Positions 8,485 to 18,194 of a stretch of 64,000 nt of DNA are shown here, one piece after another. Source of the stretch: Jannaschia sp. GRR-S6-38 (GTDB taxonomy: Bacteria > Pseudomonadota > Alphaproteobacteria > Rhodobacterales > Rhodobacteraceae); NCBI RefSeq assembly GCF_029853695.1, contig NZ_CP122537.1, forward strand, positions 2,873,501-2,937,500, written 5' to 3'. Position numbers and translations under genes: made by a program. Below the pieces are notes generated by a model, which saw only the letters and a program-made list of their open reading frames with translations, ran no database searches and was not told the origin of the DNA. Within the stretch, counting starts at the first letter, position 1, and each line of letters starts with the position of its first letter.

Positions 8485-9438
8485 ATGATCCGTCTGCTTC
8501 TCGCCGCTCTGCTGCTGATCGCGCCGCCCGTCGCCGCCGATCCGGCCTTTTGGCGCCACGAATTCCCGCTGACCGATTTCACCACGTCTTCCGTCCCGTT
8601 CATCGAGATCATCTCGGGCGGGCCGGGGCGCGACGGCATCCCCGCGCTCGACGCGCCGGAATTCATCGCGGTGTCCGAAGCCGCGCTTGACCCGGCCGAG
8701 CCCGTCATCGCGCTCGAGATCGACGGCGCCGCGCCGCGGGCCTATCCGATCCGCTACCTGACCTGGCATGAGATCGTGAACGACATGGTGGGCGGCGTGC
8801 CTGTGGCCGTCACCTTCTGTCCGCTCTGCAATTCCGCGATCACCTTCGACCGGCGCGTCGACGGCGCGGTGCTGAGCTTCGGCGTCACCGGCAAGCTGCG
8901 CCGCTCGGACATGGTGATGTATGACCGCGAAACCGAAAGCTGGTGGCAGCAGGCCGTGGGCGAGGGGATCGTGGGACGACACACCGGCACGCGGCTCGGG
9001 CAGCTTGCGAGCTGGATGGAGCCCTTCGCGGCCTTCCGCGAGCGCAACCCGCGCGGGCGCGTGATGGCCGAGCCGGATCTGCCGCGGGACTACGGGCGCA
9101 ACCCCTATCGCGGCTACGACCGCTCGGACTGGCCCTTCCTCTACCGGGGCGACGCGCCGCCGCACGGGATCGATCCGATGGCCCGGATCGTGCGCGTCGG
9201 CACCCGGGCCTGGCCGATGGCCCGCCTCGCGCAGGCGGGCCGCATCACCGAGGCGGGCGTCACGCTCGACTGGCGGTCGGGCATGGCCTCGCCCCTCGAC
9301 ACCGGCCGCATCGCGGAGGGGCGGGACATCGGGCATATCCGCGTCCGGGACGGGCAGGGGCGTGACGTCCCCCATGACCTGATGTTCGCCTTCGCCTTCC
9401 ACGCCTTCCATCCGGACGGCGAATGGATGCTGGACTGA
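8485..9438 (+). CDS. DUF3179 domain-containing exported protein
   Basis: A 317-residue protein with a signal peptide (MIRLLLAALLLIAPPVAA) and the DUF3179 pattern: YPIRYLTWHEIVNDMVGG, then VAVTFCPLCNSAITFDR with a CxxC pair, then GKLRRSDMVMYDRETESWW. The family is common in marine bacteria and archaea; its function is not established to my knowledge. The FCPLC motif resembles a redox or metal-binding site, which is inference. It stands alone and faces a minus-strand gene across a terminator hairpin. Confidence 0.9.
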   Translation: MIRLLLAALLLIAPPVAADPAFWRHEFPLTDFTTSSVPFIEIISGGPGRDGIPALDAPEFIAVSEAALDPAEPVIALEIDGAAPRAYPIRYLTWHEIVNDMVGGVPVAVTFCPLCNSAITFDRRVDGAVLSFGVTGKLRRSDMVMYDRETESWWQQAVGEGIVGRHTGTRLGQLASWMEPFAAFRERNPRGRVMAEPDLPRDYGRNPYRGYDRSDWPFLYRGDAPPHGIDPMARIVRVGTRAWPMARLAQAGRITEAGVTLDWRSGMASPLDTGRIAEGRDIGHIRVRDGQGRDVPHDLMFAFAFHAFHPDGEWMLD

Positions 9439-9444
9439 GGCCAC

Positions 9445-9472
9445 GAAAAAGGCCGCCCGGTCGGGGCGGCCT
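9445..9472 (-). terminator. Terminator of the small minus-strand gene at 9496
   Basis: AGGCCGCCC (9450-9458) and GGGCGGCCT (9464-9472) form a 9-bp stem. On the minus strand the stem is followed by TTTTTC, so it terminates the gene at 9496-9687; it may also slow transcripts from the DUF3179 gene. Confidence 0.75.
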
Positions 9473-9495
9473 GCATTCGCTGCGAGAGGGTGAAC

Positions 9496-9687
9496 TCAGT
9501 CGCTTTCGACGGTCGCGGCGGGCGCGGTCTCGACGGACTCGGCCTCCTCGCCCTCGGGCGGGGAGACCTGCGTGAAGACGAAGGCGCCGATCAGAACGAT
9601 GGCGAGGACGAGCCCGGCGGAGATTCCGAGCAGCGGACCGAAATGCCGCTTTTCCTGCTTCTTGAGATCGGTGTCGGGGGCGCTCAT
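9496..9687 (-). CDS. Small single-span membrane protein
   Basis: A 63-residue protein with a charged N-terminus (SAPDTDLKKQEKRHFGP), one membrane helix (about residues 17-40) and an acidic tail rich in E, A and V. It has a strong ribosome site (TGGAGGATTGCC before the ATG) and its own terminator, which supports a real gene. I do not recognise the family. It lies downstream of tyrS on the same strand and may be co-transcribed with it. Confidence 0.72.
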   Translation of the reverse strand: MSAPDTDLKKQEKRHFGPLLGISAGLVLAIVLIGAFVFTQVSPPEGEEAESVETAPAATVESD

Positions 9688-9765
9688 GGCAATCCTCCAG
9701 TCTGGATGTGCGGTTACAGATTTGTGGTCAGTTTAACAACGGGGCTGGCCGCCCGCAGGTTCCCA

Positions 9766-11019
9766 TCAATTTTCCAGTTTCACCAGCGCGTGGCGCTTGC
9801 GCCCCGCCGAGAGCTTCATCGGCACGGCCAGCGCGCCGGCATCGAGGATCAGGCCCGCATCCTCCAGCGGCTCGTCGTTCATGCGGGCCCCGCCCTCGGC
9901 GATCAGCCGCTTGGCTTCCTTGCCGGATTTCGCGAGCCCCGCGCGCAGGATCAGCTGGACGATCGAAATGCCGTTCTTCACCTCGTCGTCGAGAAGCGTC
10001 ACCGTGGGCAGGTCCGCACCCGCGCCGCCCTTCTCGAAGGTCTCGCGCGCGGTCGCCTCGGCGGCCTCGGCGACGGCGGGCCCGTGCAGCAGGGTCGTCA
10101 CCTCGTTGGCCAGCACGATCTTGGCGTCGTTGATCTCGGACCCCCGCAGCGCGCCCAGCCGTTGGCATTCATCGATGGGCAGCTCGGTGAACATCTTCAG
10201 GAACTTGGTGACATCGGCATCGTCCACGTTCCGCCACCACTGCCAGAAGGCATAGGCGGTCATCATGTCCTCGTTCAGCCAGACGGCCCCCTCGGCGGAT
10301 TTGCCCATCTTCTTGCCGTCGGACCGGGTCACCAGCGGCGTCGTCAGGCCGAAGGCCTGAACCCCCTCGACGCGGCGGATCAGGTCGGCCCCCGAGACGA
10401 TGTTGCCCCACTGGTCCGACCCGCCCATCTGCAGGATGCAGCCGTGGCGGCGATAGAGTTCGAGGAAGTCGTAGGCCTGCAGCAGCATGTAGTTGAATTC
10501 GATGAAGGACAGCGCCTGTTCTCGGTCGAGGCGCGACTTCACGCTGTCGAAGGCGAGAAGGCGGTTGATCGTGAAATGCTTGCCGATGTCGCGCAGGAAA
10601 TCGATGTAGCCCAGCCGGTCCAGCCATTCGGCATTGTTCACCAGCGGGCTGTCGGTCGGTCCGTCCCCGTAGGAGATGTAGCGCGAGAAGACCTGCCGGA
10701 TGCCGGCCGCGTTGGCCTCGATCTGTTCGACCGAGAGGATCTTGCGCATCTCGTCCTTGCCGGACGGGTCCCCGACCTTCGTCGTGCCGCCGCCCATCAG
10801 CGTGATCGGGCGGTGCCCGGTCTTCTGCATCCAGCGCAGCAACATGATCTGGACGAGGTTCCCGATATGCAGCGAGGTCGCCGTCAGGTCGAAGCCGATA
10901 TAGCCGGTCACCACCTGGCTGCGGAAGCGGTCGTCCAGGCCTTCCAGATCCGTGCAGTCCGCCACGAAGCCGCGTTCCGAGATCGCGGCGAGGAAGTCTG
11001 ATTTGGGGTGGTAGGTCAT
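9766..11019 (-). CDS. tyrS: Tyrosyl-tRNA synthetase
   Basis: A 417-residue class I aminoacyl-tRNA synthetase that charges tRNA-Tyr with tyrosine. The ATP-site motifs are HIGN (residues 51-54) and KMGKS (237-241), with the tyrosine-pocket segment [11 protein letters not shown] and [14 protein letters not shown] between them. A C-terminal S4-type RNA-binding domain (about 350-417) contains [20 protein letters not shown]. Length and order match bacterial TyrS. It is divergent from anmK. Confidence 0.98.
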   Translation of the reverse strand: MTYHPKSDFLAAISERGFVADCTDLEGLDDRFRSQVVTGYIGFDLTATSLHIGNLVQIMLLRWMQKTGHRPITLMGGGTTKVGDPSGKDEMRKILSVEQIEANAAGIRQVFSRYISYGDGPTDSPLVNNAEWLDRLGYIDFLRDIGKHFTINRLLAFDSVKSRLDREQALSFIEFNYMLLQAYDFLELYRRHGCILQMGGSDQWGNIVSGADLIRRVEGVQAFGLTTPLVTRSDGKKMGKSAEGAVWLNEDMMTAYAFWQWWRNVDDADVTKFLKMFTELPIDECQRLGALRGSEINDAKIVLANEVTTLLHGPAVAEAAEATARETFEKGGAGADLPTVTLLDDEVKNGISIVQLILRAGLAKSGKEAKRLIAEGGARMNDEPLEDAGLILDAGALAVPMKLSAGRKRHALVKLEN

Positions 11020-11083
11020 GGGGCTTCCGGTGCATTTCTGGTGTCGTTCCGCTTAGCGCGGGCGGCAGGCGAGGGGAAGGGAG

Positions 11084-12232
11084 ATGCAGCCGATCCGAGT
11101 GCTAGGCGCGATGTCGGGCACGTCCCTCGACGGGGTGGACGCGGCGGAGCTGTGGACCGACGGCGAGAGTATCGACCGGTTCGGGGCCTCCGATTACCGG
11201 GCCTACGACGCGGACGAGCGCGCCACGATCCGCGCCGCGCTGGGCGCCTGGCCGGGCGACGCGCCCGTCGCGGCGGCCGCCGAGGTGGTCGAAACGGCCC
11301 ATGCCCGACTGCTGTCGCGCTTCGAGACGCCCGAGCTTGTGGGCTTCCACGGCCAGACGCTGGCGCATGATCCCGCGAACCGGCGCACCCACCAGGCGGG
11401 CGATGGCGGGGTGCTGGCCGAAGTGCTGGGCGCGCCGGTGGTCTGGGATTTCCGCGGCGCGGACGTGCAGCTCGGCGGCGAGGGCGCGCCGCTCGCGCCG
11501 GCCTTCCACCACGCCTGCGCGCGCCATGTCGGGGCCGACGTGCCGCTGGCCTTCCTCAATCTCGGCGGCGTCGGCAACCTGACCTGGGTCGATACCGCGA
11601 AACCGATGGAGGAGGACGGCGCGCTCCTGGCTTTCGATACCGGGCCCGCCAACGCGCCGATCGACGATCTGTGCCTGGACTGGCTGGGCCAGCCCTTCGA
11701 CCGCGACGGGGCCCTGGCCCGCGAGGGCGAAGCGCGCGCGGATCTCGTCGCCGCCTTCCTGCGTCACCCCTATTTCTTCCGCGTTCCGCCCAAATCGCTC
11801 GACCGCGACGCCTGGAGAGCCGCGGGCGCCGAGATTGACGCGCTGCTGCCCAGCCACGCCGCCGCGACCTGGGTCGCCGTGATCGCGGCCACGGTCCGCC
11901 ACGCGCTGGACCAATGCCCGGCCATGCCCGCACGCCTGCTGGTCACCGGCGGCGGGCGGCGCAACCCGGCGATCATGGCGGCGCTTGCGGAGCTGCCCTG
12001 CGATGTCGCCCCGGTCGAGGCGGTCGGCCTCGACGGCGACATGCTGGAGGCCCAGGCCTTCGCCTTCCTGGCCGCGCGGGTGCTGCGCGGGCTGCCCACC
12101 AGCTTCCCCGGCACGACCGGCGTGAAGGCCGCCGTCGGGGGCGGGCAGGTCAGCCGGCCGGAGGGGGTTGCGGACCGCCTCCCCACGAGTGCTAGACACG
12201 GCCCGAATGCGCGGCTAGCGAGGGCCCGTTAG
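11084..12232 (+). CDS. anmK: Anhydro-N-acetylmuramic acid kinase
   Basis: A 382-residue sugar kinase that phosphorylates and opens 1,6-anhydro-MurNAc during cell-wall recycling. Visible motifs are GAMSGTSLDGVD at the N-terminus, GFHGQTLAHDP, LNLGGVGNLT and LVTGGGRRNPAIM, all in the ASKHA fold order of AnmK. The ATG follows AGGGGAAGGGAG. The divergent partner is tyrS, a common arrangement in this group. The last 20 or so residues overlap the zwf promoter region. Confidence 0.96.
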   Translation: MQPIRVLGAMSGTSLDGVDAAELWTDGESIDRFGASDYRAYDADERATIRAALGAWPGDAPVAAAAEVVETAHARLLSRFETPELVGFHGQTLAHDPANRRTHQAGDGGVLAEVLGAPVVWDFRGADVQLGGEGAPLAPAFHHACARHVGADVPLAFLNLGGVGNLTWVDTAKPMEEDGALLAFDTGPANAPIDDLCLDWLGQPFDRDGALAREGEARADLVAAFLRHPYFFRVPPKSLDRDAWRAAGAEIDALLPSHAAATWVAVIAATVRHALDQCPAMPARLLVTGGGRRNPAIMAALAELPCDVAPVEAVGLDGDMLEAQAFAFLAARVLRGLPTSFPGTTGVKAAVGGGQVSRPEGVADRLPTSARHGPNARLARAR

Positions 12233-12250
12233 CGATAACAGGAGCGACCA

Positions 12251-13702
12251 ATGGTCTCCCGCACGATTCCCGTCGACGATTTCGATCTGATCCTTTTCGG
12301 CGCCACGGGCGACCTCGCGAAGCGCAAGATCATTCCCTCGCTCTACCGCCGCTTCCTCGCCGGCCAGATGCCCGAGGGCGCGCGCGTCATCGGCGCCGCG
12401 CGCTCCGAGCTCGACGACGAGGCCTTCCGCAAGGAAGTGCGCGAGGCGATCGCGGAGTTCGTCTCCAAGCCCAAGCGCAAGCCCGAGGTGATCGACGCCT
12501 TCTGCGAGCGCTGCAGCTATATCGCCGTCGATGCGATGGGCGATGCAGGCTGGAAGGAGCTGCATGACAGCGTGCGCGACGAGGTCTGCAAGGCGTTCTA
12601 TTTCTCGGTCGCGCCCGGGATCTTCGGCCCGCTGGCCAAAAAGCTGCGCGAGCACGGCATCGCCTGCGAGAATTCACGCCTCGTGGTCGAGAAGCCCTTC
12701 GGGACCGATCTGGAGACCGCGCGGAAGCTGAACGCGGAGCTCGCGGCCAGTTTCGACGAGCACCAGATCTATCGCATCGACCACTTCCTCGGGAAGGAGA
12801 CGGTGCAGAACCTGATGGCGGTCCGCTTCGCCAACGTGCTGTTCGAGCCGCTCTGGAACGAGCGCTATATCGACCACGTGCAGATCACCGTCGCCGAGAC
12901 GGTCGGTGTCGCCGGGCGGGGCAGCTATTACGACAAGTCCGGCGCGATGCGGGACATGGTGCAGAACCACCTGATGCAGCTTCTGTGCCTGACGGCGATG
13001 GAGCCGCCGAACCGCTACGACGCCGATATGCTGCGCGACGAGAAGCTGAAGGTGATCCGCGCGCTCGACCCCCTGCCGCTCAGCGACGTCGTGCGCGGGC
13101 AGTACAAGGAAGGCGACGGCCATCCCTCCTACCGCGAGGAGGCCGAGAACGAGGACAGCCTGACCGAGAGCTTCATCGCGCTGAAGGTCGGCATCTCGAA
13201 CTGGCGCTGGAAGCACACGCCCTTCTACCTGCGCACCGGCAAGCGCATGTCGCGGCGCGTCAGCGAGATCGTCATCCAGTTCAAGGAGACGCCGCATTCG
13301 ATCTTCGAGCGCGACAACGGAAGCCAGGCCAATGCCCTCACGATCCGGCTGCAGCCCGACGAGGGGATCGACATGTCAGTCACCATCAAGGAGCCGGGGC
13401 CGGGCGGGATGCGGCTGATCAACGTGCCGCTGGACATGACCTTCGCGGATGCGCTGGACGGGGGCGACGAAATCCCCGACGCTTACGAGCGCCTGATCAT
13501 GGACGTGATCCGGGGCAACCAGACGCTGTTCATGCGCGGTGACGAGGTCGAGGCCGCCTGGGCCTGGACCGATCCGATCATCGAGGCCTGGACCGAGAAG
13601 CGCGACCGCCCGCATGGCTACGCGCCCGGGACCTCGGGACCGGAAGAGGCGCTGATGCTGATGCATCGCGACAATCGGCGGTGGCGCGACCTGGATATCT
13701 GA
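12251..13702 (+). CDS. zwf: Glucose-6-phosphate 1-dehydrogenase
   Basis: A 483-residue enzyme oxidising glucose 6-phosphate to 6-phosphogluconolactone with NADP(H) production. The Rossmann motif [10 protein letters not shown] (residues 17-26) and the substrate motif RIDHFLGKE (Asp177-His178) are present, and [16 protein letters not shown] follows as expected. It heads a run zwf-pgl-pgi with gaps of only 11-14 bases, so it is the first gene of an operon feeding the Entner-Doudoroff and pentose phosphate pathways. Length is normal. Confidence 0.98.
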   Translation: MVSRTIPVDDFDLILFGATGDLAKRKIIPSLYRRFLAGQMPEGARVIGAARSELDDEAFRKEVREAIAEFVSKPKRKPEVIDAFCERCSYIAVDAMGDAGWKELHDSVRDEVCKAFYFSVAPGIFGPLAKKLREHGIACENSRLVVEKPFGTDLETARKLNAELAASFDEHQIYRIDHFLGKETVQNLMAVRFANVLFEPLWNERYIDHVQITVAETVGVAGRGSYYDKSGAMRDMVQNHLMQLLCLTAMEPPNRYDADMLRDEKLKVIRALDPLPLSDVVRGQYKEGDGHPSYREEAENEDSLTESFIALKVGISNWRWKHTPFYLRTGKRMSRRVSEIVIQFKETPHSIFERDNGSQANALTIRLQPDEGIDMSVTIKEPGPGGMRLINVPLDMTFADALDGGDEIPDAYERLIMDVIRGNQTLFMRGDEVEAAWAWTDPIIEAWTEKRDRPHGYAPGTSGPEEALMLMHRDNRRWRDLDI

Positions 13703-13716
13703 GAAGGGGGGCTGCG

Positions 13717-14388
13717 ATGGAACTCAAGACCTATCCCGACCGCGAGATGCTGGCGATGGGGCTGGCCGACGAGCTGGCTTCGGCGCTGAAGAACTGCCTG
13801 CTGGTGCACGAGCGGGCCAGCTTCTGCGTTCCCGGCGGCAGCTCGCCGGGCGAGACTTTCTCGACGCTCTCGGGTGTCGATCTGGATTGGGGCCGCGTGC
13901 ATGTCTTCCTCAACGACGAACGGTGGGTCCCCGAGGATCACGCGCGCTCGAACACCGCGCTCCTGAAGCGCACGCTCCTGACCGACCGCGCGGCGGCGGC
14001 CGTCCACGTGCCGCTGGTCAACGACGCCGAAACGCCCGAAGCGGGCATCCCCGATCTCGCCCCCGCCTTCGAGGCCGAGCTTCCGATCTCGCTTCTGCTT
14101 CTCGGCATGGGCGAGGACATGCACACCGCCAGCCTCTTTCCCGGCGCCGACCGTCTGGCGGACGCCATGGCCGACGATGCGCCGATCCTGATGGCGATGC
14201 GGGCCGAGGGCGCGGGCGAGCCGCGCGTGACGCTGACGCGGCGCGTTCTGGCCGGCGCGATGGAGACGCATGTCCTGATCATGGGCGATGCGAAGCGCGA
14301 GGCGTTGGAGCGGGCCCGGAAACGCGATCCGCTGACGGCGCCGATCGCGGCCTTCCTGCGCGACGCGACCGTCCATTGGGCCCCCTGA
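13717..14388 (+). CDS. pgl: 6-phosphogluconolactonase
   Basis: A 223-residue enzyme hydrolysing the lactone made by Zwf. Signatures are [36 protein letters not shown] and [17 protein letters not shown], typical of the DevB-type lactonase. I use the ATG at 13717 ([10 protein letters not shown]) after GAGAAGGGGGG; the frame opens earlier inside zwf. It lies 14 bases after zwf and 11 before pgi, in the expected pathway order. Confidence 0.96.
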   Translation: MELKTYPDREMLAMGLADELASALKNCLLVHERASFCVPGGSSPGETFSTLSGVDLDWGRVHVFLNDERWVPEDHARSNTALLKRTLLTDRAAAAVHVPLVNDAETPEAGIPDLAPAFEAELPISLLLLGMGEDMHTASLFPGADRLADAMADDAPILMAMRAEGAGEPRVTLTRRVLAGAMETHVLIMGDAKREALERARKRDPLTAPIAAFLRDATVHWAP

Positions 14389-14399
14389 AGGAGAGCATC

Positions 14400-15989
14400 A
14401 TGGAGTTCTGGACCGGCATCGAGACGCTGAAGGCCCATCGCGGCGCGCGGATCGGCGAGTTGTTGAAGGACGACAAGCGAAACGCCTGTCTGCGGCTCGA
14501 AATCGGCCCGTTCCTGTTCGATGCGTCTAAGACGGCGCTGACTGTAAACGCGTTGGAAACACTCGTTTCGATGGCGGAAACCGTGCCCGCGCGCCGCGAC
14601 GCGATGCTCACCGGTGCGCCGATCAACGAGACCGAGGGCCGCGCCGTCCTGCACACCGCCCTGCGCGGCGAGGCGCCGGTCATGGTCGACGGGCAGGACG
14701 TGATGCCCGGCGTGCGCGACACGCTGGAGCGGATGCGCGGCTTTGCGCAGGATGTCCGATCAGGCGCTTTCGCGGGGCAGGGCGGGCGCATCACGGATGT
14801 CGTCAATATCGGCATCGGCGGATCCGATCTCGGCCCCGCCATGGCGACGCTGGCGCTCGCGCCGTACCATGACGGGCCACGCTGCCATTTCGTGTCGAAT
14901 GTCGACGGCGCCGACTGGGCCGAGACCGCCAAGTCGCTCGATCCCGGCACGACCCTCGTGATCGTCGCCTCCAAGACCTTCACCACCATCGAGACGATGA
15001 CCAACGCGCAGACGGCGCGCGACTGGATGGCCGGCGCGGTGGACGACCCGGCGGCGCAATTCGCAGCGCTGTCCTCGGCGGTGGAGAAGACCTCGGAATT
15101 CGGGATCGACCCGTCGCGCGTCTTCGGGTTCGAGGATTGGGTCGGCGGGCGCTACTCGATGTGGGGGCCGATCGGGCTGTCGCTGATGATCGCGATCGGG
15201 CCGGGCGATTTCGACGCCTTCCTGCGCGGCGCGCGCGAGATGGACACGCATTTCCGCGAGGCCCCGCTGGACCGCAACATGCCCGCCCTGCTGGCCCTGG
15301 TCGGCATCTGGCACCACCAGGTTTGCGGCCTGCCCACCCGCGCCGTGCTGCCGTATGACAATCGGCTCGCGCGCTTGCCCGCCTATCTCCAGCAGCTCGA
15401 GATGGAGAGCAACGGCAAGGGCGTCACGATGGCGGGCGAGACGCTGCCCGGCCCCGCGGGTCCGGTCGTCTGGGGCGAGCCGGGCACGAACGGGCAGCAC
15501 GCCTTCTACCAGCTGATCCACCAGGGCCGGACGCCCGTGCCCTGCGAGTTCATGGTCGCCGCCGAGGGGCACGAGCCGGAACTCGACCATCATCAACGCC
15601 TGCTGATGGCCAATTGCCTGGCCCAGTCCGAGGCGCTTCTGAAGGGGCGCGACCTAGCCGAGGCGAAGGCGAAGATCGCAGGCAAATTCGACGGCGCCGA
15701 GCTGGAGCGCCAGGCCGCGCACCGCGTCTTCGAAGGCAACCGTCCGTCGACGACGCTGGTCTATCCCAAGCTCACGCCGGCGGTTCTGGGCGGCATCGTC
15801 GCGCTCTACGAGCACCGCGTCTTCGTCGAAGGGGTCATGCTGGGCATCAACAGCTTCGATCAATGGGGGGTGGAGCTGGGCAAGGAGCTCGCCACGTCGC
15901 TCGGGCCGCTGGTCGAGGGGGCGGACGCGTCCGGCAAGGATGCCTCGACCCGCGCGCTGCTCGATCGGTTGCTGGGCTGGCGCGGATGA
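14400..15989 (+). CDS. pgi: Glucose-6-phosphate isomerase
   Basis: A 529-residue enzyme interconverting glucose 6-phosphate and fructose 6-phosphate. Signatures include [48 protein letters not shown] and the C-terminal [16 protein letters not shown]. The ATG at 14400 follows AAGGAGAGC. As third gene of the run it lets fructose 6-phosphate be recycled into Zwf, consistent with a cyclic Entner-Doudoroff lifestyle in roseobacters (inferred). edd/eda are not in the window. Confidence 0.97.
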   Translation: MEFWTGIETLKAHRGARIGELLKDDKRNACLRLEIGPFLFDASKTALTVNALETLVSMAETVPARRDAMLTGAPINETEGRAVLHTALRGEAPVMVDGQDVMPGVRDTLERMRGFAQDVRSGAFAGQGGRITDVVNIGIGGSDLGPAMATLALAPYHDGPRCHFVSNVDGADWAETAKSLDPGTTLVIVASKTFTTIETMTNAQTARDWMAGAVDDPAAQFAALSSAVEKTSEFGIDPSRVFGFEDWVGGRYSMWGPIGLSLMIAIGPGDFDAFLRGAREMDTHFREAPLDRNMPALLALVGIWHHQVCGLPTRAVLPYDNRLARLPAYLQQLEMESNGKGVTMAGETLPGPAGPVVWGEPGTNGQHAFYQLIHQGRTPVPCEFMVAAEGHEPELDHHQRLLMANCLAQSEALLKGRDLAEAKAKIAGKFDGAELERQAAHRVFEGNRPSTTLVYPKLTPAVLGGIVALYEHRVFVEGVMLGINSFDQWGVELGKELATSLGPLVEGADASGKDASTRALLDRLLGWRG

Positions 15990-16023
15990 AGATCACCGCG
16001 CAAGCAATTGAAATGTCGTTGCT

Positions 16024-16509
16024 CTAGCCTTCAAATTCTGCGCCGTCCCGGTCCCGAAACGCCTCGATGTAATGCGCCGGAAGCCGCTTCCGGGTGACGA
16101 AGTCGGGCTCCACCAGCACGATCACCGCATGTCCCGAGGCGCAGTGCGCCCCGTCCCGGAAGACGCCGTATTCCATCGTCCAGGAGGTGTTGCGGAAGGC
16201 GCGCGTCCGGCCCGCCACGACATAGACGTCGTCGAGATAGAGCGGCGCGTGATAATCGACGCCCACCGATTTCAGGACCAGCACCGGCCGTTCGCCCGCC
16301 TGCGGACCGCTGCTGATGCCGTAGGCGCGCATGTAGGCGATGCGAAAGCTTTCGAACCACGTCAGATACGCCGCGTTGTTCACGTGATCGAGCACGTCGA
16401 GCTCGCGAAACCGCACGCGGTCGGCCTGGCCGAAGGCGAAAGGCGCGGGCACGCCGGCGGCCCGCAGCGCCTCACCGGTAAGCGGGGTCAGAAAGGGCGG
16501 GTCGCTCAA
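16024..16509 (-). CDS. Acyl-CoA thioesterase (4HBT hotdog family)
   Basis: A 161-residue hotdog-fold protein. The motif RFRELDVLDHVNNAAYLTW (about residues 33-51) has the aspartate and HVNN pattern of the 4-hydroxybenzoyl-CoA thioesterase family, which cleaves acyl-CoA to free acid and CoA. The natural substrate cannot be read from sequence. Its start overlaps the stop of the upstream secreted-protein gene by 4 bases, so they form a two-gene unit. Confidence 0.9.
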   Translation of the reverse strand: MSDPPFLTPLTGEALRAAGVPAPFAFGQADRVRFRELDVLDHVNNAAYLTWFESFRIAYMRAYGISSGPQAGERPVLVLKSVGVDYHAPLYLDDVYVVAGRTRAFRNTSWTMEYGVFRDGAHCASGHAVIVLVEPDFVTRKRLPAHYIEAFRDRDGAEFEG

Positions 16510-16823
16510 TCGTCGTCCTGCCCCTGCTCGTAGCCGCAGGCATTGTCGTAATAGGCCTCGGCGCCGGCGGTCTGCTCGGGATAGAGCGACCGGACCCAGG
16601 CGACCGCCTGCGGGCCGTCATAGGCGATCTCGTCGGTGAGGCCCTCTTCGCCCACGACATGGACGATCTCGTCACGGCCGGGGAAATGGACCTCGAGGCT
16701 GGTGGTGAAGCTGCTGCCGCCGGTCTTGGCGTTGCAGCGCACGACGAGGAATTCGGAATAGGCCTGCGCCGCGGCCGGAAGCGGCGCAGCGATCAGGAGG
16801 AGGGGAAGCAGGATCTGTTTCAT
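16506..16823 (-). CDS. Small secreted protein of unknown function
   Basis: A 105-residue protein with a clear signal peptide (MKQILLPLLLIAAPLPAAAQA). The mature part has two cysteines (RCNAK and NACGY) that could form a disulfide and an acidic end (EQGQDDD). I do not recognise the family. It is translationally coupled (4-base overlap) to the thioesterase downstream. Confidence 0.8.
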   Translation of the reverse strand: MKQILLPLLLIAAPLPAAAQAYSEFLVVRCNAKTGGSSFTTSLEVHFPGRDEIVHVVGEEGLTDEIAYDGPQAVAWVRSLYPEQTAGAEAYYDNACGYEQGQDDD

Positions 16824-16880
16824 GGCTGCGGAGCTAAACCGGCGGCGCGGTCCGGCAAGCGTCCGGCGCGAGAAACGGGG

Positions 16881-16954
16881 TGGAGCGGGTAACGGGAATC
16901 GAACCCGTAACTTAAGCTTGGGAAGCTCGCGTGATACCTTTTCACCATACCCGC
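16881..16954 (-). tRNA. tRNA-Gly (anticodon CCC)
   Basis: On the minus strand the sequence starts GCGGGTA, has the anticodon loop TTCCCAA (anticodon CCC), the T-arm GGGTTCGATTCCC and ends in an encoded CCA. The acceptor stem pairs fully; the outermost anticodon-stem pair is a C-A mismatch. It reads GGG glycine codons. Confidence 0.95.
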
Positions 16955-17012
16955 GCAGCCGACCCCGTCGCGACGCCGCGGCGTACGGTCGAGAGGGCCG
17001 ACGTCACCGGCC

Positions 17013-17041
17013 TGATTAGCCCCGGCCGCAGATGCTGACAA
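17013..17041 (-). promoter_or_regulatory. Candidate promoter of tRNA-Gly
   Basis: On the minus strand TTGTCA (17041-17036) and TAATCA (17018-17013) are 17 bases apart, about 60 bases upstream of the tRNA. Confidence 0.5.
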
Positions 17042-17176
17042 GCGGTTTCGGGCGCGCCGGACCCCGTCCCGGGACGATCGGCCATCGCGGTTTGATCGCT
17101 GGAGAGGTGAACGGTCAGCCCGCCGGGGCCGGCAGAAGACGCCCGGTCGAGGCCCTGTCCAATCAGGGATTTGAGG

Positions 17177-17251
17177 TGGCTCCGGCGGTAGGGATCGAAC
17201 CTACGACCAATTGATTAACAGTCAACTGCTCTACCGCTGAGCTACGCCGGA
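17177..17251 (-). tRNA. tRNA-Asn (anticodon GTT)
   Basis: On the minus strand it begins TCCGGCGTAGCTCAGC, has anticodon loop CTGTTAA (GTT), T-arm AGGTTCGATCCCT and an encoded CCA. All four stems pair. It stands between two single tRNA/protein units with its own promoter. Confidence 0.97.
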
Positions 17252-17263
17252 ACACCGAGGCGG

Positions 17264-17292
17264 GGATTAGCCAAGGCGGGCGCGTCGCGCAA
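17264..17292 (-). promoter_or_regulatory. Candidate promoter of tRNA-Asn
   Basis: On the minus strand TTGCGC (17292-17287) and TAATCC (17269-17264) are 17 bases apart and end 12 bases before the tRNA, a typical stable-RNA spacing. Confidence 0.6.
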
Positions 17293-17309
17293 GGGGGCGG
17301 GCGCAGATT

Positions 17310-18194
17310 TTAGAGCCGTCGCCACGTCGCGTCGGGCGCGAGGCCGGGCGTGGCGGCGACATGGCCGGACCGGGCGAGCTCGATCAGATGGGCCAGCACG
17401 TTGCGCGCGGCGGCGGGGTGCAGCGCAGGCGGCGTGTCGGCGTAGACGCGGGCGACAAGCGCGGGGATCGTCACCGGGCGGTCCATCGCGGCCAGAAGCG
17501 CGCGGCTCCGCGCCTCACGGTGACGGCGCAGGTCGCGGCAGCGCGCGGCGGGGTCATCCACCGCGGCGCCGTGGCCCGGAAGGAAGCGGCGCGCCCCGAG
17601 CCCGGCGAGCCGGTCGAGGCTCTCCATGAATTGCCCCAGATCGCCGTCCGGCGGCGAGATCAGGGTCGATGCCCAGCCCATCACCGTGTCCCCGGTGAAG
17701 ACGGTTTCGGCCTCGATCCATTCGAAGGCCATGTGGTTCGCCATGTGGCCCGGCGTCCAATGGGCGCGCAGCGACCAGCCCGCGCCCGCGATCTCCTCGC
17801 CATCGGACAGGGCGCGATCCGGGCGGAAGTCGGGATCGACGCCTTCGCCACCGGCGACGCCCCTGAGGGCGGCCATGGCCGGCGTGCGCCCTGCCTCGGA
17901 CGGCCCGAAGGCCAGGACAGGGGCGCCCGTCGCCTCGGCCAGCGGGCGCGCGGCGGGCGAATGATCCAGGTGCGAATGCGTCACGAGGATCGCCGTCAGC
18001 GGGCGGTCGTCCACCGCGCGCAACAGCGCCGCCAAATGCGCGGGATCGGCCGGGCCGGGGTCGATCACGGCCACGTCCCGCTGGCCCAGGATCCAACTAT
18101 TCGTGCCCGCCTGCGTCATCGGCGAGGGATTCGGCGCCAGTACGGCGCGCAGGCCGCTTCCGTCCGGCCCCGGCGCGGGATAGGTCTCGCCCAT
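17310..18194 (-). CDS. Metallo-beta-lactamase-fold hydrolase
   Basis: A 294-residue enzyme of the MBL superfamily (LACTB2/glyoxalase II-like). The zinc-binding signature HSHLDH lies in ILVTHSHLDHSPAARP, with WTPGHMANHMAF, FTGDTVMGW and RFLPGHGAAVD supplying the further ligands; a C-terminal winged-helix-like region (about 220-294) is typical of LACTB2 forms. I chose the ATG at 18194, which has GGAGGAAC upstream, over one 33 bases earlier. Its start codon overlaps that of the divergent kinase. Substrate unknown. Confidence 0.9.
   Translation of the reverse strand: MGETYPAPGPDGSGLRAVLAPNPSPMTQAGTNSWILGQRDVAVIDPGPADPAHLAALLRAVDDRPLTAILVTHSHLDHSPAARPLAEATGAPVLAFGPSEAGRTPAMAALRGVAGGEGVDPDFRPDRALSDGEEIAGAGWSLRAHWTPGHMANHMAFEWIEAETVFTGDTVMGWASTLISPPDGDLGQFMESLDRLAGLGARRFLPGHGAAVDDPAARCRDLRRHREARSRALLAAMDRPVTIPALVARVYADTPPALHPAAARNVLAHLIELARSGHVAATPGLAPDATWRRL

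Noticed and set aside
14400..15989. Frame extending upstream of pgi to 13887 as a 700-residue fusion
   Set aside because: The added 171 residues are an out-of-frame reading of pgl; the ATG at 14400 has an AAGGAG site and the canonical Pgi N-terminus.
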